Source: Janibacter sp. DB-40
GTDB taxonomy: Bacteria; Actinomycetota; Actinomycetes; Actinomycetales; Dermatophilaceae
DNA: 64,000 nt
Direction: 5' to 3'
NCBI RefSeq assembly: GCF_029510815.1
Contig: NZ_CP120360.1
Span: forward strand, 2,294,001 to 2,358,000
Shown here in pieces: positions 38,348 to 47,887 of the stretch (position 1 is its first letter; each line of letters begins with the position of its first letter). The translations under genes were made by a program, and so were the position numbers. Below the pieces are notes generated by a model. That model was not told the DNA's origin. It did not search any database and saw only the letters and a program-made list of their open reading frames with translations.

Positions 38348-39727
38348 ATGCCTGATCGCCCCTCCCGCCCCCGTCGCCCCTCCGGCGGTCGCCCCTCCGG
38401 CAGTCCAGACGGTGACGACGCGATCACCTTCGACGCGCGACGCGGCGGCCGGCGGGACGGCGACGACACGGCCAGGGCGATCCCGATCGGACGCCGCGAA
38501 CGCCCCGCACGACCGGCGCCCACCGGCGGCGAGCGCTCCCCCGGGCAGCGGCCACCGGCCGCCCAGACCCCGCCGGCAAGGCGACGAGCGGCCGCAGGGG
38601 CACGCCCCAACCCCCGGGACGAGCCCCGCACCCGCGTCATGCCCACCGGCACCCCGCCGGCACGCCCGTCCGGGGGCGGTCCTCGCGGTGGCGGGCCGCA
38701 GCGCCCGACAGGCGGTCACGGGGCCGGTGGGGGGCCGCACGACCGAGGCGCCCCGTCCCGTCCGCGGCGGCGCCGGCCCGGCCGCAGGTTCGTCTCCGTC
38801 CTGCTCGTCCTCGTGGTGGCATGGGCCCTCGGCATGTTCTGGGCCGTCAGCGCCTCGTGGGCGGAGGTCGGCACCGTCGACGCCTCCCCCGACGGCGACC
38901 GGCCGGCCAGCGAGGGACGCAACGTGCTTCTCGTCGGCAGCGACTCCCGCGCCGGGCTGACCCCCGAGGAGCGCGAGGAGCTGGGTACCGGCAGCGACAC
39001 CGGGGGCGCGCGCACCGACTCGATCCTCGTGCTGCACACCGGCAGCGGTCCCTCCACGCTCCTGTCCATCCCCCGCGACTCCTACGTCGAGATCCCGGGA
39101 CACGGGATGAACAAGATCAACGCCTCCTTCAGCATCGGCGGCGCCGAGTTGCTCACGGAGACGATCGAGCACAACACGGGCCTGGAGATGGACGGCTACA
39201 TGGAGATCGGCTTCGGCGGCTTCGCCGGCGTCGTCGACGCCGTGGGCGGGGTCGAGATCTGCGTCGAGAACGCCATGGACGACGAGAAGGCCCACATCAA
39301 CCTCGAACCCGGGTGCCAGGTCCTCGACGGCAAGACCGCACTGGGGTACGTGCGCGCCCGCTACTCCGACCCCCAGGGCGACCTGGGTCGGGCCCAGCGG
39401 CAGCGGGAGTTCCTCGGCGCGCTCTCGGACAAGATGATCTCCCCCGCCAACCTGCTGCTGCCGTGGCGGGTGCACTCCCTGGGCACCTCGACCGCCGGCG
39501 CGCTGACCGTGGGCGAGGACGACTCGATGATCAGCACCGCCATGGCGCTCTGGGCCTTCCGGGGGATCTCCTCGGGAGACGGCAACTCCATGGTCGTCCC
39601 CACGAGTGGCACCAGCGTGCCGACACCGGTCGGGTCCGTCGTCGTGTGGGACGAGACCCGGTCGGAGCAGCTCTTCGCGGACCTGCGTGCGGACGAGCCA
39701 CTGTCGGTCACACCCGATGACGGCTGA
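38348..39727 (+). CDS. LytR-CpsA-Psr (LCP) family cell-wall glycopolymer ligase
   Basis: A 459-residue type II membrane protein. Residues 1-145 are a cytoplasmic Pro/Arg/Gly-rich tail of low complexity. A membrane segment (FVSVLLVLVVAWALGMFWAV) follows at about 148-167. The LCP domain includes ARTDSILVLHTGSGPSTLLSIPRDSYV, MNKINASFSIGG and YVRARYSDPQGDLGRAQRQR with the conserved arginines that bind polyprenyl-pyrophosphate. It attaches secondary polymers to peptidoglycan. The unusually long disordered tail may be a site for phosphorylation or partner binding (inference). Confidence 0.93.
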   Translation: MPDRPSRPRRPSGGRPSGSPDGDDAITFDARRGGRRDGDDTARAIPIGRRERPARPAPTGGERSPGQRPPAAQTPPARRRAAAGARPNPRDEPRTRVMPTGTPPARPSGGGPRGGGPQRPTGGHGAGGGPHDRGAPSRPRRRRPGRRFVSVLLVLVVAWALGMFWAVSASWAEVGTVDASPDGDRPASEGRNVLLVGSDSRAGLTPEEREELGTGSDTGGARTDSILVLHTGSGPSTLLSIPRDSYVEIPGHGMNKINASFSIGGAELLTETIEHNTGLEMDGYMEIGFGGFAGVVDAVGGVEICVENAMDDEKAHINLEPGCQVLDGKTALGYVRARYSDPQGDLGRAQRQREFLGALSDKMISPANLLLPWRVHSLGTSTAGALTVGEDDSMISTAMALWAFRGISSGDGNSMVVPTSGTSVPTPVGSVVVWDETRSEQLFADLRADEPLSVTPDDG

Positions 39728-39767
39728 GGGGCGTACCCCAGCGCGGTGAGCGCGGTCACACGGACGT

Positions 39768-39773
39768 TAGTGT
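39768..39773 (+). promoter_or_regulatory. -10 box TAGTGT, leaderless promoter
   Basis: It ends six bases before ATG 39780. Confidence 0.6.
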
Positions 39774-39779
39774 GCTGCC

Positions 39780-40640
39780 ATGGACAACAGCATTGACAAG
39801 ATCGGGGTCGTCGGCTGCGGCCTCATGGGTGCGGGTATCGCCGAGGTGTGTGCTCGCGCCGGCTCGGACGTCGTCGTCGTGGAGTCGAGCCAGGAGCGCG
39901 CCGACGCCGGCCGCGGCCGACTGGAGAAGTCGCTGCGGCGGGCCGAGGAGCGTGGCCGCCTCGACAGTGCGGACGCGGCCCTCGAGCGCATCCGGGTCGT
40001 GACCGACCTGGGCGAGCTCGCCGACCGGGACATGGTCGTCGAGGCCATCGTCGAGGACGAGTCGGCGAAGGTCGAGCTGTTCAAGCAGCTCGACGAGATC
40101 GTCGAGTCGCAGGACGCGATCCTGGCCTCCAACACCAGCTCGATCCCGATCATGAAGCTCGCCACGGTCACCAAGCGCCCGGGCAACGTCCTCGGTGTGC
40201 ACTTCTTCAACCCGGTCCCGGTGCTCAAGCTCGTCGAGCTCGTCCCCTCCCTGATGACGGAGGAGGAGACGACCGAGCGCGCTCGCGCCTACGTCGACGG
40301 CAGGCTCGGCAAGCACGCGATCACCTGCCAGGACCGGGCCGGCTTCGTCGTCAACTCCCTGCTCATCCCCTTCATCCTCAGCGCGATCCGCATGTACGAG
40401 TCCGGCTTCGCCACCGCCGAGGACATCGACCAGGGCTTCGTGCTCGGGGCGGCCCACCCGCAGGGCCCGCTGGCGCTGGCGGACCTGATCGGCCTGGACA
40501 CGACGATGGCCGTCGCCCAGTCGCTCTACGAGGAGTTCAAGGAGCCGCTGTACGCGCCCCCGCCGCTGCTCGCCCGCATGGTCGATGCCAACCTGCTCGG
40601 CCGCAAGGTCGGTCGCGGGTTCTACACCTACGACCGTTGA
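39780..40640 (+). CDS. 3-hydroxybutyryl-CoA dehydrogenase
   Basis: A 286-residue NAD(P)-dependent 3-hydroxyacyl-CoA dehydrogenase of fatty-acid or butyrate metabolism. The Rossmann motif is IGVVGCGLMGAGIAEVCARAG. The catalytic His lies in GVHFFNPVPVLKLVELVP and is paired with the Glu of the following helix. DRAGFVVNSLLIPFI and the C-terminal GRKVGRGFYTYDR are typical of the PaaH/Hbd group. It has a leaderless promoter. The next gene lies 18 bases downstream. Confidence 0.94.
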   Translation: MDNSIDKIGVVGCGLMGAGIAEVCARAGSDVVVVESSQERADAGRGRLEKSLRRAEERGRLDSADAALERIRVVTDLGELADRDMVVEAIVEDESAKVELFKQLDEIVESQDAILASNTSSIPIMKLATVTKRPGNVLGVHFFNPVPVLKLVELVPSLMTEEETTERARAYVDGRLGKHAITCQDRAGFVVNSLLIPFILSAIRMYESGFATAEDIDQGFVLGAAHPQGPLALADLIGLDTTMAVAQSLYEEFKEPLYAPPPLLARMVDANLLGRKVGRGFYTYDR

Positions 40641-40658
40641 GCCCCGGAGGGAGCCGCC

Positions 40659-41285
40659 GTGAAGCTGACCGTCATGCAGTTCGTCAGCGTCGACGGGGTC
40701 TCCCAGGGGCCGGGTTCGCCCCAGGAGGATCCGAGTGAGGGTTTCACCCGAGGGGGGTGGCTCGTTCCGCACATGGACGCCACCTTCGTCGAGCAGGCCT
40801 CCGACTGGCTCGATCACGCCGATGCGCTGCTGCTCGGCCGGCGGACGTACGAGGCCTTCGCCCGTGACTGGCCGCAGATCACCGATCCACGGGATCCCTT
40901 CGCGGAGCGGATGAACAGCCTGCCGAAGTACGTGGCCACGCAGACCCTCTCCGACGCGGGCTGGCACCCCACCACCATCGTGACGGGGGACGTCGAGTCC
41001 CGGATTGCCGACCTCAGGGCCCAGCCGGGTGGCGAGCTCCAGGTGCATGGCAGCTCGGTGCTCGCCCAGAGCCTGTTCGCGGCCGGCCTGGTCGACGAGG
41101 TGCGACTGGTCGTCGCGCCCGTGGTCGTGGGGCAGGGCCGACGGCTCTTTCCCGATGGCGCCACTCCCCTCGGTCTGGGGCTGGTGAGCAGCCGCACGAC
41201 ACCCCAGGGGTTGACCATCCAGGTGTTCCGGACGCGGGGACGGCCCGACTTCGCGGCCTACGCAGGGGTCTCGTCACTGGATTGA
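40659..41285 (+). CDS. Dihydrofolate-reductase-fold (RibD C-terminal domain) protein
   Basis: A 208-residue protein of the RibD-C family. It has MKLTVMQFVSVDGVSQGPGSP, LLLGRRTYEAFARDWP, the NADPH-binding LQVHGSSVLAQSLFAAGLVDEVRLVVAPVVVGQGRRLF, and a final beta strand. These are general NADPH-dependent reductases of unknown substrate, distinct from true DHFR. GTG 40659 follows GGAGGGAG. It may be co-transcribed with the dehydrogenase upstream. Confidence 0.87.
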   Translation: MKLTVMQFVSVDGVSQGPGSPQEDPSEGFTRGGWLVPHMDATFVEQASDWLDHADALLLGRRTYEAFARDWPQITDPRDPFAERMNSLPKYVATQTLSDAGWHPTTIVTGDVESRIADLRAQPGGELQVHGSSVLAQSLFAAGLVDEVRLVVAPVVVGQGRRLFPDGATPLGLGLVSSRTTPQGLTIQVFRTRGRPDFAAYAGVSSLD

Positions 41286-41333
41286 CCCCGGGACGACGCA
41301 GGCGCCGTATCGACGCAGGAGCAGGACGACGGA

Positions 41334-41540
41334 ATGAGTGCCAACAAGCGAACCGTGGAGCGATACCTCGACGGCTTCCGGCGCACGGATCACGCTCAGA
41401 TCCTGGCTTGTCTCACCAGTGACATCAGGTGGACGGTGTTCGGTGCCTTCGTGCTGGAGGGCAAGGACGCCTACGACGCCGCGATCGAGGGGCCCGGGTT
41501 CGCTTGGGTCATTCCCTTGTCACCGGACGACGTCTGGTGA
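41334..41540 (+). pseudogene. Truncated SnoaL/NTF2-like protein
   Basis: Sixty-eight residues matching only the first half of a SnoaL-like (ketosteroid-isomerase fold) protein: NKRTVERYLDGFRRTDHAQILACLTSDIRWTVFGAFVLEG up to GPGF. After that the sequence no longer resembles the family and stops at 41540. Normal members have about 130-140 residues, so this looks like a decayed remnant against the convergent acyl-CoA dehydrogenase gene. Confidence 0.6.
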
Positions 41541-41576
41541 GGGAGGCTCCGGCTGCGTGGAAGCCCGCGGCCGTCC

Positions 41577-42746
41577 CTACACAAGGCCCTTGAGGAGCTG
41601 ACGTGCCATCACGACCCGCTGGACCTGATTCGTGCCCTCGTAGATCTGGGTGATTTTCGCGTCGCGCATCATCCGCTCGAGCGGGAAGTCCCGGGTGTAG
41701 CCGGCGCCACCGAGCAGCTGCACCGCGTCGGTCGTGACCTTCATGGCCACGTCGGAGGCGTAGCACTTGGCTGCGGCACCGAAGAAGGGCAGGTCCTCGT
41801 CGTGGCGCTCGGACTTGGCGGACGCGACGTAGACCATCTGGCGTGCGGCCTCGAGCTCCATCGCCATGTCCGCGAGCATGAACTGGATGCCCTGGAAGTC
41901 GGCGATGTGCTTGCCGAACTGCTTGCGCTCCTTGACGTAGGCCAGCGCCTCGTCGAGTGCCCCCTGGGCGATGCCGACCGCCTGGGCGCCGATCGTCACG
42001 CGGGTGTGGTCGAGGGTGCGCAGGGCGATCTTCAGGCCCCCGCCCTCCGCCCCGACGATGCGGTCACCGGGGATGCGGCAGTTGTCGAAGTGCAGCTCGC
42101 GGGTGGGCGAACCCTTGATGCCGAGCTTGCGCTCCTTCTCGGAGAAGCCGAAACCCTCGTCCGACTTCTCGACGACGAAGGCGGAGATGTTGCCCCCGCG
42201 CGGGCCGTCGGGGTCGGTGACCGCCATGACGGTGTAGAGCTCGGACTCACCGGCGTTGGTGATCCACGCCTTCTGCCCGTTGAGGACCCAGTCATCGCCG
42301 TCCCTGGTCGCCTTGCAGCGCATGCCCGCGGTGTCGGACCCCGCCTCGCGCTCGGACAGGCCGTAGGAGATGCCCTCGCCCTTGGCGACCCGCGGCATGT
42401 AGCGCGCGTTGATCTCGTCGGACCCCCCGAGCATGATCGGCATGGAGCCGAGCTTGTTGACCGCGGGGATGAGCGACGACGAGGCGCAGACGCGGGCGAC
42501 CTCCTCGATGATGATCGACACCGCCAGCGCGTCGGCTCCGACACCACCGTGCTCCTCCGCGACGTGGGCCGCGTGGAAGTCGGCGTCGACCAGGGCCTTG
42601 TTGGCCTCTGCCGGAAAGCGGGACTCCTCGTCGACCGCGGCGGCGAAGGGGGCGATCTTGTCCTCCGCGACCGCCCTCACGGCCTCGCGGATGGCCTCGT
42701 GGTCCTCGGAGGTGCGGAACAGGTCGAAATCTGTGTTGGCGCTCAC
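41577..42746 (-). CDS. Acyl-CoA dehydrogenase
   Basis: A 389-residue FAD enzyme making the 2-enoyl-CoA in beta-oxidation. It has the substrate/FAD region GLSEREAGSDTAGMRCKA, WITNAGESELYTVMAV, the FAD-dimer motif RKQFGKHIADFQGIQFMLADM, and the catalytic glutamate in ITQIYEGTNQVQRVVMAR. It is closest in style to the mycobacterial FadE25 group. It is monocistronic between the SnoaL remnant and the UDP-glucose dehydrogenase gene. Confidence 0.94.
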   Translation of the reverse strand: MSANTDFDLFRTSEDHEAIREAVRAVAEDKIAPFAAAVDEESRFPAEANKALVDADFHAAHVAEEHGGVGADALAVSIIIEEVARVCASSSLIPAVNKLGSMPIMLGGSDEINARYMPRVAKGEGISYGLSEREAGSDTAGMRCKATRDGDDWVLNGQKAWITNAGESELYTVMAVTDPDGPRGGNISAFVVEKSDEGFGFSEKERKLGIKGSPTRELHFDNCRIPGDRIVGAEGGGLKIALRTLDHTRVTIGAQAVGIAQGALDEALAYVKERKQFGKHIADFQGIQFMLADMAMELEAARQMVYVASAKSERHDEDLPFFGAAAKCYASDVAMKVTTDAVQLLGGAGYTRDFPLERMMRDAKITQIYEGTNQVQRVVMARQLLKGLV

Positions 42747-42782
42747 GTCAGGTGATGCTACCCGTGGTGGTGCGTGCGGCGG

Positions 42783-43958
42783 TCAGGAGTCCGTACCGAA
42801 GAGGTCGCGGGTGTAGATCTTGTCGGCGACGTCCTCCAGCGCGGGCGTGCGCCGGTTGGCGATGATGACGTCGCAGACCCGCTTGAACTCCTCGAGGTCG
42901 CGCATGACCCGCGAGCCGAAGAAGGTCTCCTCCTCCATCACCGGCTCGTAGACGACCACCTCGACGCCCTTGCCCTTCAGCCGCTTCATGATCCCCTGGA
43001 TCGAGGAGGCCCGGAAGTTGTCGGAGCCGGACTTCATGATCAGCCGGTGCACCCCGACGACCTGCGGCTCGCGCCGCAGGACGTCCTCGGCGACGAAGTC
43101 CTTGCGGGTGCGGTTGGAGTCGACGATCGCCTGCATCAGGTTCTGCGGGACGTCCTGGTAGTTGGCCAGGAGCTGCTTGGTGTCCTTGGGCAGGCAGTAG
43201 CCCCCGTACCCGAAGGAGGGGTTGTTGTAGTGCGTGCCGATCCGGGGGTCGTGGCCGACACCGTCGATGATCTGGCGGGTGTTCAGCCCGTTGGTCGCGG
43301 CGAAGGTGTCCAGCTCGTTGAAGTAGGCGACGCGCATGGCGAGATAGGTGTTGGCGAAGAGCTTGATCGCCTCGGCCTCGGTCGCGTTCGTCAACAGCAC
43401 CGGGACCTCGCGGTCCTCCGCGCCCTCGACGAGCAGGTCGGCGAAGCGGCGGGCCCGCTCGCTGACCTCACCGACGACGATGCGGCTGGGGTGGAGGTTG
43501 TCCCGCAGGGCCTGCCCCTCACGCAGGAACTCGGGGCTGAAGATCAGGTTGTCGGTACCCAGCTTCTCGCGCAGGGCAGCCGTGAAGCCCACGGGGATCG
43601 TCGACTTGACCACCATGACCGCCTCGGGGTTGATCGCCATGACGTCGCTGATGACGCCCTCGACCGAGCTGGTGTTGAAGTAGTTGGTGTCGGCGTCGTA
43701 GTCGGTGGGGGTGGCGATGACGACGAAGTCGGCGCCCGCGTAGGCCTTCTCCTTGTCGAGGGTGAAGGTCAGGTCGAGGTCCCGACCCGCGAGGAAGTCG
43801 ACGATCTGCTCGTCCTCGATCGGGCTCTCCCCGCGGCCCAGCATCTCGACACGTCGGGCATCGATGTCGAAGCCGACGACCTCGTTGTGCTGGGCGAGCA
43901 GGACGGCCATCGACAGGCCCACGTACCCGGTGCCCACGACGGCGATCTTCGTTGTCAC
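42783..43958 (-). CDS. ugd: UDP-glucose 6-dehydrogenase
   Basis: A 391-residue nucleotide-sugar dehydrogenase oxidising UDP-glucose to UDP-glucuronate for surface polysaccharides. It has an NAD fold ([19 protein letters not shown]), [46 protein letters not shown] with the catalytic Lys/Asn, and the nucleophile Cys in [19 protein letters not shown] 43958 is the start (MTTKIAVVG), with GAGGGA upstream. The palindrome TGGGGAG-GG-CTCCCCA at 43991-44006 lies 33 bases upstream and could be an operator. Confidence 0.95.
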   Translation of the reverse strand: MTTKIAVVGTGYVGLSMAVLLAQHNEVVGFDIDARRVEMLGRGESPIEDEQIVDFLAGRDLDLTFTLDKEKAYAGADFVVIATPTDYDADTNYFNTSSVEGVISDVMAINPEAVMVVKSTIPVGFTAALREKLGTDNLIFSPEFLREGQALRDNLHPSRIVVGEVSERARRFADLLVEGAEDREVPVLLTNATEAEAIKLFANTYLAMRVAYFNELDTFAATNGLNTRQIIDGVGHDPRIGTHYNNPSFGYGGYCLPKDTKQLLANYQDVPQNLMQAIVDSNRTRKDFVAEDVLRREPQVVGVHRLIMKSGSDNFRASSIQGIMKRLKGKGVEVVVYEPVMEEETFFGSRVMRDLEEFKRVCDVIIANRRTPALEDVADKIYTRDLFGTDS

Positions 43959-44096
43959 GTTGCGTTCCCTCACAGAGCTCGACGGTGTCCTGGGGAGGGC
44001 TCCCCACGTGGAATTGTGCCGTGTGCGTCACAGAATCCACGACCGGGCGGGCGCGGGCCATTGATTCCCGCGTGCGGTCGGCGTTGGATGGGTGAC

Positions 44097-44549
44097 ATGA
44101 GCCTCACGCACAGGAACGACACCGAGACGATGCGACGCCTCATTGCCGACCCCGGCACGTGGGTCGTCGTGGGTCTGAGCAACAACGACGACCGCGATGC
44201 CCTGCGGGTGGCGCAGTGGCTCAAGAAGGAGATGCACAAGGCGATCATCCCGGTCCATCCCTCCGCGGAGACCGTCGACGGCGACACCGGCTACGCCTCG
44301 CTGGCCGACATCCCGGACACCGACATCAAGGTCGTGGACTGCTTCGTCAACTCCGAGCACGTCGGCGAGGTCGTCGACGAGGCCATCGCCCACAAGGAAC
44401 GCCTCCAGATCGACGCCATCTGGATGCAGCTGGGGGTCGAGGACCCGGCCGCTGCCGACCGCGCCCGGGAGGCCGGCCTGATGGTCGTGATGAACACCTG
44501 CCCGAAGATCGAGTGGCGACGCCTGCGTGGCGAGGGCGCGGTGCGCTGA
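44097..44549 (+). CDS. CoA-binding-domain protein (YccU-like)
   Basis: A 150-residue single-domain protein of the YccU/CoA_binding family. It is a Rossmann-like fold with TWVVVGLSNNDDRDALRVAQWL, IIPVHPSAETVDGDTGYASLADIPDTDIKVVD, and IWMQLGVEDPAAADRAREAG, ending with MNTCPKIEWRR. The conserved cysteine in NTCPKIE is typical. Biochemical role is unknown. It overlaps no neighbour and converges on purE. Confidence 0.9.
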   Translation: MSLTHRNDTETMRRLIADPGTWVVVGLSNNDDRDALRVAQWLKKEMHKAIIPVHPSAETVDGDTGYASLADIPDTDIKVVDCFVNSEHVGEVVDEAIAHKERLQIDAIWMQLGVEDPAAADRAREAGLMVVMNTCPKIEWRRLRGEGAVR

Positions 44550-44550
44550 C

Positions 44551-45114
44551 CTAGTCGACCGACCTGCGCCGGCGCAGCCGCTCCCCCTTCGCCCGCGCCT
44601 GTGCGGACAGGTCGGCCGCGAAGTCCGCCAGGGACGATCGCAGCCGCGCCGCCTCCCCGCCCTCACCGGCCCCGAGGATCCGGGCGGCCATCAGCCCCGC
44701 GTTGCGGGCGCCACCGACGGCCATCGTCGCCACCGGGATCCCCGCGGGCATCTGCACGATCGACAGCAGGGAATCCATGCCGTCGAGGTGCTTCAGCGGC
44801 ACCGGGACACCCACGACCGGCAAGGTCGTCACCGAGGCGAGCATGCCCGGGAGGTGGGCCGCTCCCCCGGCGCCGGCGATGATGACCCGCAGCCCCCGCG
44901 ACTCGGCCTGTCGGCCGTACTCGATCATCTCGGTCGGCATCCGGTGCGCGGAGACCACATCGGCCTCGTAGACGATGCCGAGGTCATCGAGCACTTCGGC
45001 CGCCGCCTCCATGGTCGGCCAGTCGCTGTCGCTGCCCATGACGAGGGCGACGCGTGGGACCCGGTCCGCGCCGACCTCGGTGCTGCTGCTCCTCGTGTCG
45101 CCCATGCTGCTCAT
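44551..45114 (-). CDS. purE: 5-(carboxyamino)imidazole ribonucleotide mutase
   Basis: A 187-residue class I PurE that converts N5-CAIR to CAIR in purine synthesis. Signatures are [35 protein letters not shown] with the catalytic His, and [17 protein letters not shown]. The C-terminus carries an extra basic tail ([13 protein letters not shown]). It overlaps purK by four bases. Confidence 0.96.
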   Translation of the reverse strand: MSSMGDTRSSSTEVGADRVPRVALVMGSDSDWPTMEAAAEVLDDLGIVYEADVVSAHRMPTEMIEYGRQAESRGLRVIIAGAGGAAHLPGMLASVTTLPVVGVPVPLKHLDGMDSLLSIVQMPAGIPVATMAVGGARNAGLMAARILGAGEGGEAARLRSSLADFAADLSAQARAKGERLRRRRSVD

Positions 45115-46283
45115 TCCTCGATCACTCCCTGGATGTAGTCGGCCGCGTGCCGTGCACGCTCGCGCAGGCCGGTCAGGTCGTCACCGGAGACGTTGACGTG
45201 GCCGATCTTGCGCAACGGCCGCACACCCTTGCCGTAGAGGTGCACCTTCAGCTCGGGATCCCTGGCCATGAGGTGCCGGTAGGTCGGGTAGAGGTCGGTG
45301 TGCTCCCCGCCGAGCACGTTGCCCATCACCGTCCACGGCGCCCGCGGACGGGGCGAGCCGAGAGGCAGGTCGAGCACCGCACGCAGGTGTTGCTCGAACT
45401 GCCCGGTCACGGCACCGTCCATGCTCCAGTGTCCCGAGTTGTGCGGACGCATGGCCAGCTCGTTGACGAGCACGGAGCCGTCGGCGAGCTCGAAGAGCTC
45501 GACGGCCATGACGCCGGTGACCTCGAGCGTCGCGGCGATGTCCAGGCCGACGAGGGTCGCAGCCCGGGCGGCCTCCTCGGCCAGGTCCGGGGCGGGGGCG
45601 ATGACCTCGGTGCAGATGCCGTCCGTCTGGACGGTCTCGACCACCGGCCACGCGGCCGCCTGGCCGGAGGGGCTGCGCGCGAGCAGGACCGCCAGCTCAC
45701 GGACGAAGGGGACGGCCTCCTCCAGGAGCAACGGCTCACCGCGCTCGGCCGCGGTCGCCAGCCACCCGTCGAGGTCCTCCACGCGATCGGCGACGAGGAC
45801 CCCCTTCCCGTCGTAGCCACCCCGGGGGGTCTTGGCCACGACCGGCCAGCCCACCTCCGCGGCGAAGGCCGTGACGTCCGCGGCGCTCGAGGCGGCGGTC
45901 CACCGCGGGCAGGGCATCCCGGCCGCCGTCAGCGCCTCGCGCATGACGAGCTTGTCCTGGGCGTGGCGCAGGGCCCCGGGTGCGGGGTGGAGGGCGACCC
46001 CGTCGTCGACGAGTGCCTGCAGGACCTCCGCGGGCACGTGCTCGTGGTCGAAGGTGACCACGTCGCACTCGCGGGCGAAGGCCCGCACCGCCGCGACGTC
46101 GGTGTGCTCGCCGACCGGCGACGAGGGCACGACGAGGGCGGCGCTCGAGCGCGCGTCCTCGACGAGGACGGAGAGGGTCACTCCCAGCTCCGCAGCGGGG
46201 CCCGCGCACATGCGGGCGAGCTGGCCGCCGCCGATGATGCCGACGACGGGGAATCCTCCAGGGGCGCGGTGGGGTATCGACAC
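45111..46283 (-). CDS. purK: 5-(carboxyamino)imidazole ribonucleotide synthase
   Basis: A 390-residue ATP-grasp enzyme that carboxylates AIR to N5-CAIR with ATP and bicarbonate. It has the N-terminal [41 protein letters not shown] for ATP, and [36 protein letters not shown] 46283 is preceded on the minus strand by TAGGGT at a six-base distance, a leaderless promoter. That promoter lies back-to-back with the one for the GtrA gene. Confidence 0.95.
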   Translation of the reverse strand: MSIPHRAPGGFPVVGIIGGGQLARMCAGPAAELGVTLSVLVEDARSSAALVVPSSPVGEHTDVAAVRAFARECDVVTFDHEHVPAEVLQALVDDGVALHPAPGALRHAQDKLVMREALTAAGMPCPRWTAASSAADVTAFAAEVGWPVVAKTPRGGYDGKGVLVADRVEDLDGWLATAAERGEPLLLEEAVPFVRELAVLLARSPSGQAAAWPVVETVQTDGICTEVIAPAPDLAEEAARAATLVGLDIAATLEVTGVMAVELFELADGSVLVNELAMRPHNSGHWSMDGAVTGQFEQHLRAVLDLPLGSPRPRAPWTVMGNVLGGEHTDLYPTYRHLMARDPELKVHLYGKGVRPLRKIGHVNVSGDDLTGLRERARHAADYIQGVIEE

Positions 46284-46323
46284 GTGAGCACCCTACGATG
46301 CCGCGGTCGCCTCGCGCCGCGTC

Positions 46324-46329
46324 TACGCT
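46324..46329 (+). promoter_or_regulatory. -10 box TACGCT, leaderless promoter
   Basis: It ends seven bases before ATG 46337. Confidence 0.55.
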
Positions 46330-46336
46330 GCGGTGG

Positions 46337-46882
46337 ATGGCCGACTCCACACCGCCGACGGCAGACGCCGACGACGCACCGCGCGATCGGCGGCGGGGAC
46401 GGCTCACCGGTCTCATCGACACGCTCTGGCACGAGATGGCCAAGTTCGGCGTCGTCGGGGCCCTGGCCTTCGTCATCGACATCGGCGGGATGAACCTGCT
46501 GACCAGCACGGTCCTCACGGACAAGGTCACCACGGCCCGGATCATCAGCGGGGTGGTGGCGACCCTCTTCGCGTGGATCGGCAACCGGAGCTGGACCTTC
46601 GCGCACCGACGCTCCCGACCGGCCCACCACGAGGTGACGCTCTTCTTCGTCGTCAACGGCGTGGCGCTGGTCATGTCGACGCTGACGCTGGTCATCTCGC
46701 ACTACGGGCTCGACCTCACGACACGTCTGGCCGACAACACCGCGACGATCCTCGGGATCGGGTTGGGGACCCTCTTCCGCTTCTGGGCCTACCGCCGGGT
46801 CGTCTTCATCCACGAACCCCTCGACGTGGGCACCTCGCCGCTGCACCACGAGGAGGAGGACGACGGGGTCGCTCACCCCTGA
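46337..46882 (+). CDS. GtrA-family membrane protein
   Basis: A 181-residue protein with four membrane segments: KFGVVGALAFVIDIGGMNLL, ARIISGVVATLFAWIGNRSW, EVTLFFVVNGVALVMSTLTL and ATILGIGLGTLFRFWAYRRV. GtrA relatives move undecaprenyl-phosphate-linked sugars across the membrane or assist arabinogalactan synthesis. The charged N-terminus and acidic C-terminus flank this core. It is divergent from purK, which has no obvious functional link. Confidence 0.9.
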   Translation: MADSTPPTADADDAPRDRRRGRLTGLIDTLWHEMAKFGVVGALAFVIDIGGMNLLTSTVLTDKVTTARIISGVVATLFAWIGNRSWTFAHRRSRPAHHEVTLFFVVNGVALVMSTLTLVISHYGLDLTTRLADNTATILGIGLGTLFRFWAYRRVVFIHEPLDVGTSPLHHEEEDDGVAHP

Positions 46883-46888
46883 GCCGGC

Positions 46889-47887
46889 TCAGCGTCGGCC
46901 GGGCCCGGAGAGGAAGACCGTGAAGACCGCGGGCTGGGCCTGCACGAGCTCCAGGCGGCCACCGTTGCGCTCGGCGAGCTGTCGCGCCAGTCCGAGCCCG
47001 AGACCGGAGCCGCTCGAGGTCACCGACCGCTCGAAGATGTGGGGCGCGATCGCAGTGGGGACCCCCTCCCCCTCGTCCTGGACCTCGAGGACGACCGATC
47101 CGATCGACCCGCGCATGGTGATCGTCACCCGGCCGTCACCGTGGGCCAGGGAGTTCTCGATGAGGCTCTGCAGGATCTGCGCGAGGTCCATCGGGGCGCA
47201 CCGCACCGCCAGACCGGGCGGTCCGTCCACCCGCATCGTGCGGTGGGCGGCGGTGAAGGCCGGTTGGTACTCGCGCTGCAGGCCCGCGAGCACGGAGTCC
47301 AGGGAGATCTCCGGGATCTCCTCGCCCTCCTGCGTCCGCGAGCGCAGGGTGTCGACGACCCCGCTCAGCCGCTCGACCTGGGTCACGGCCACGGCGGCCT
47401 CGTCGCGGATGACGTCGAGGTCGTCGGTCTCGGCGATCTCCTCGAGACGCATCAGCAGGGCCGTCAGCGGCGTGCGCAGCTGGTGCGAGGCGTCAGCCGC
47501 GAAGTCCCGGTCCAGTGCGCGCTGACGCGCCAGCTCACCGGCCAGACGGGCGATCGCCTGCGTCGTCGCGTCGATGTCGGTCAGGCCGACGTTGGTGCGC
47601 GGGAGCGCGCCGCCCCCCTCGCGGATCGTCTCGACCTGGGCGGTGATGAAGGTCAGACCCCGCGCCCGCCGGCCGTCGATGACCCGCAGCACCGCCAGGG
47701 CGGCCAGGGCCACCAGACCGGCACCGACCGCCGGTGCGATGACGACCCAGGCCTCGGGATCGAGCCCGAGCACGCTCTGTCCGTCGGCGACGACGACGAG
47801 GACGAGCCCGAGCACGAGGGCGGTGACCGCCGCGCCACCGAGGGCCACCGCGAGCAGCAGCCGACGGACCAGCGCGCCGTAGCTCAC
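46889..47887 (-). CDS. Sensor histidine kinase
   Basis: A 332-residue kinase of minimal type. Two membrane segments (LLLAVALGGAAVTALVLGLVLVVV and AWVVIAPAVGAGLVALAALAVL) are separated by only a short loop, so it probably senses the membrane or a partner. HisKA contains FAADASHQLRTPLTALLMRL; HATPase contains LIENSLAHGDGRVTI and SGSGLGLGLARQLAERNGG. It overlaps the regulator gene upstream by four bases. The target is unknown. Confidence 0.92.
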   Translation of the reverse strand: MSYGALVRRLLLAVALGGAAVTALVLGLVLVVVADGQSVLGLDPEAWVVIAPAVGAGLVALAALAVLRVIDGRRARGLTFITAQVETIREGGGALPRTNVGLTDIDATTQAIARLAGELARQRALDRDFAADASHQLRTPLTALLMRLEEIAETDDLDVIRDEAAVAVTQVERLSGVVDTLRSRTQEGEEIPEISLDSVLAGLQREYQPAFTAAHRTMRVDGPPGLAVRCAPMDLAQILQSLIENSLAHGDGRVTITMRGSIGSVVLEVQDEGEGVPTAIAPHIFERSVTSSGSGLGLGLARQLAERNGGRLELVQAQPAVFTVFLSGPGRR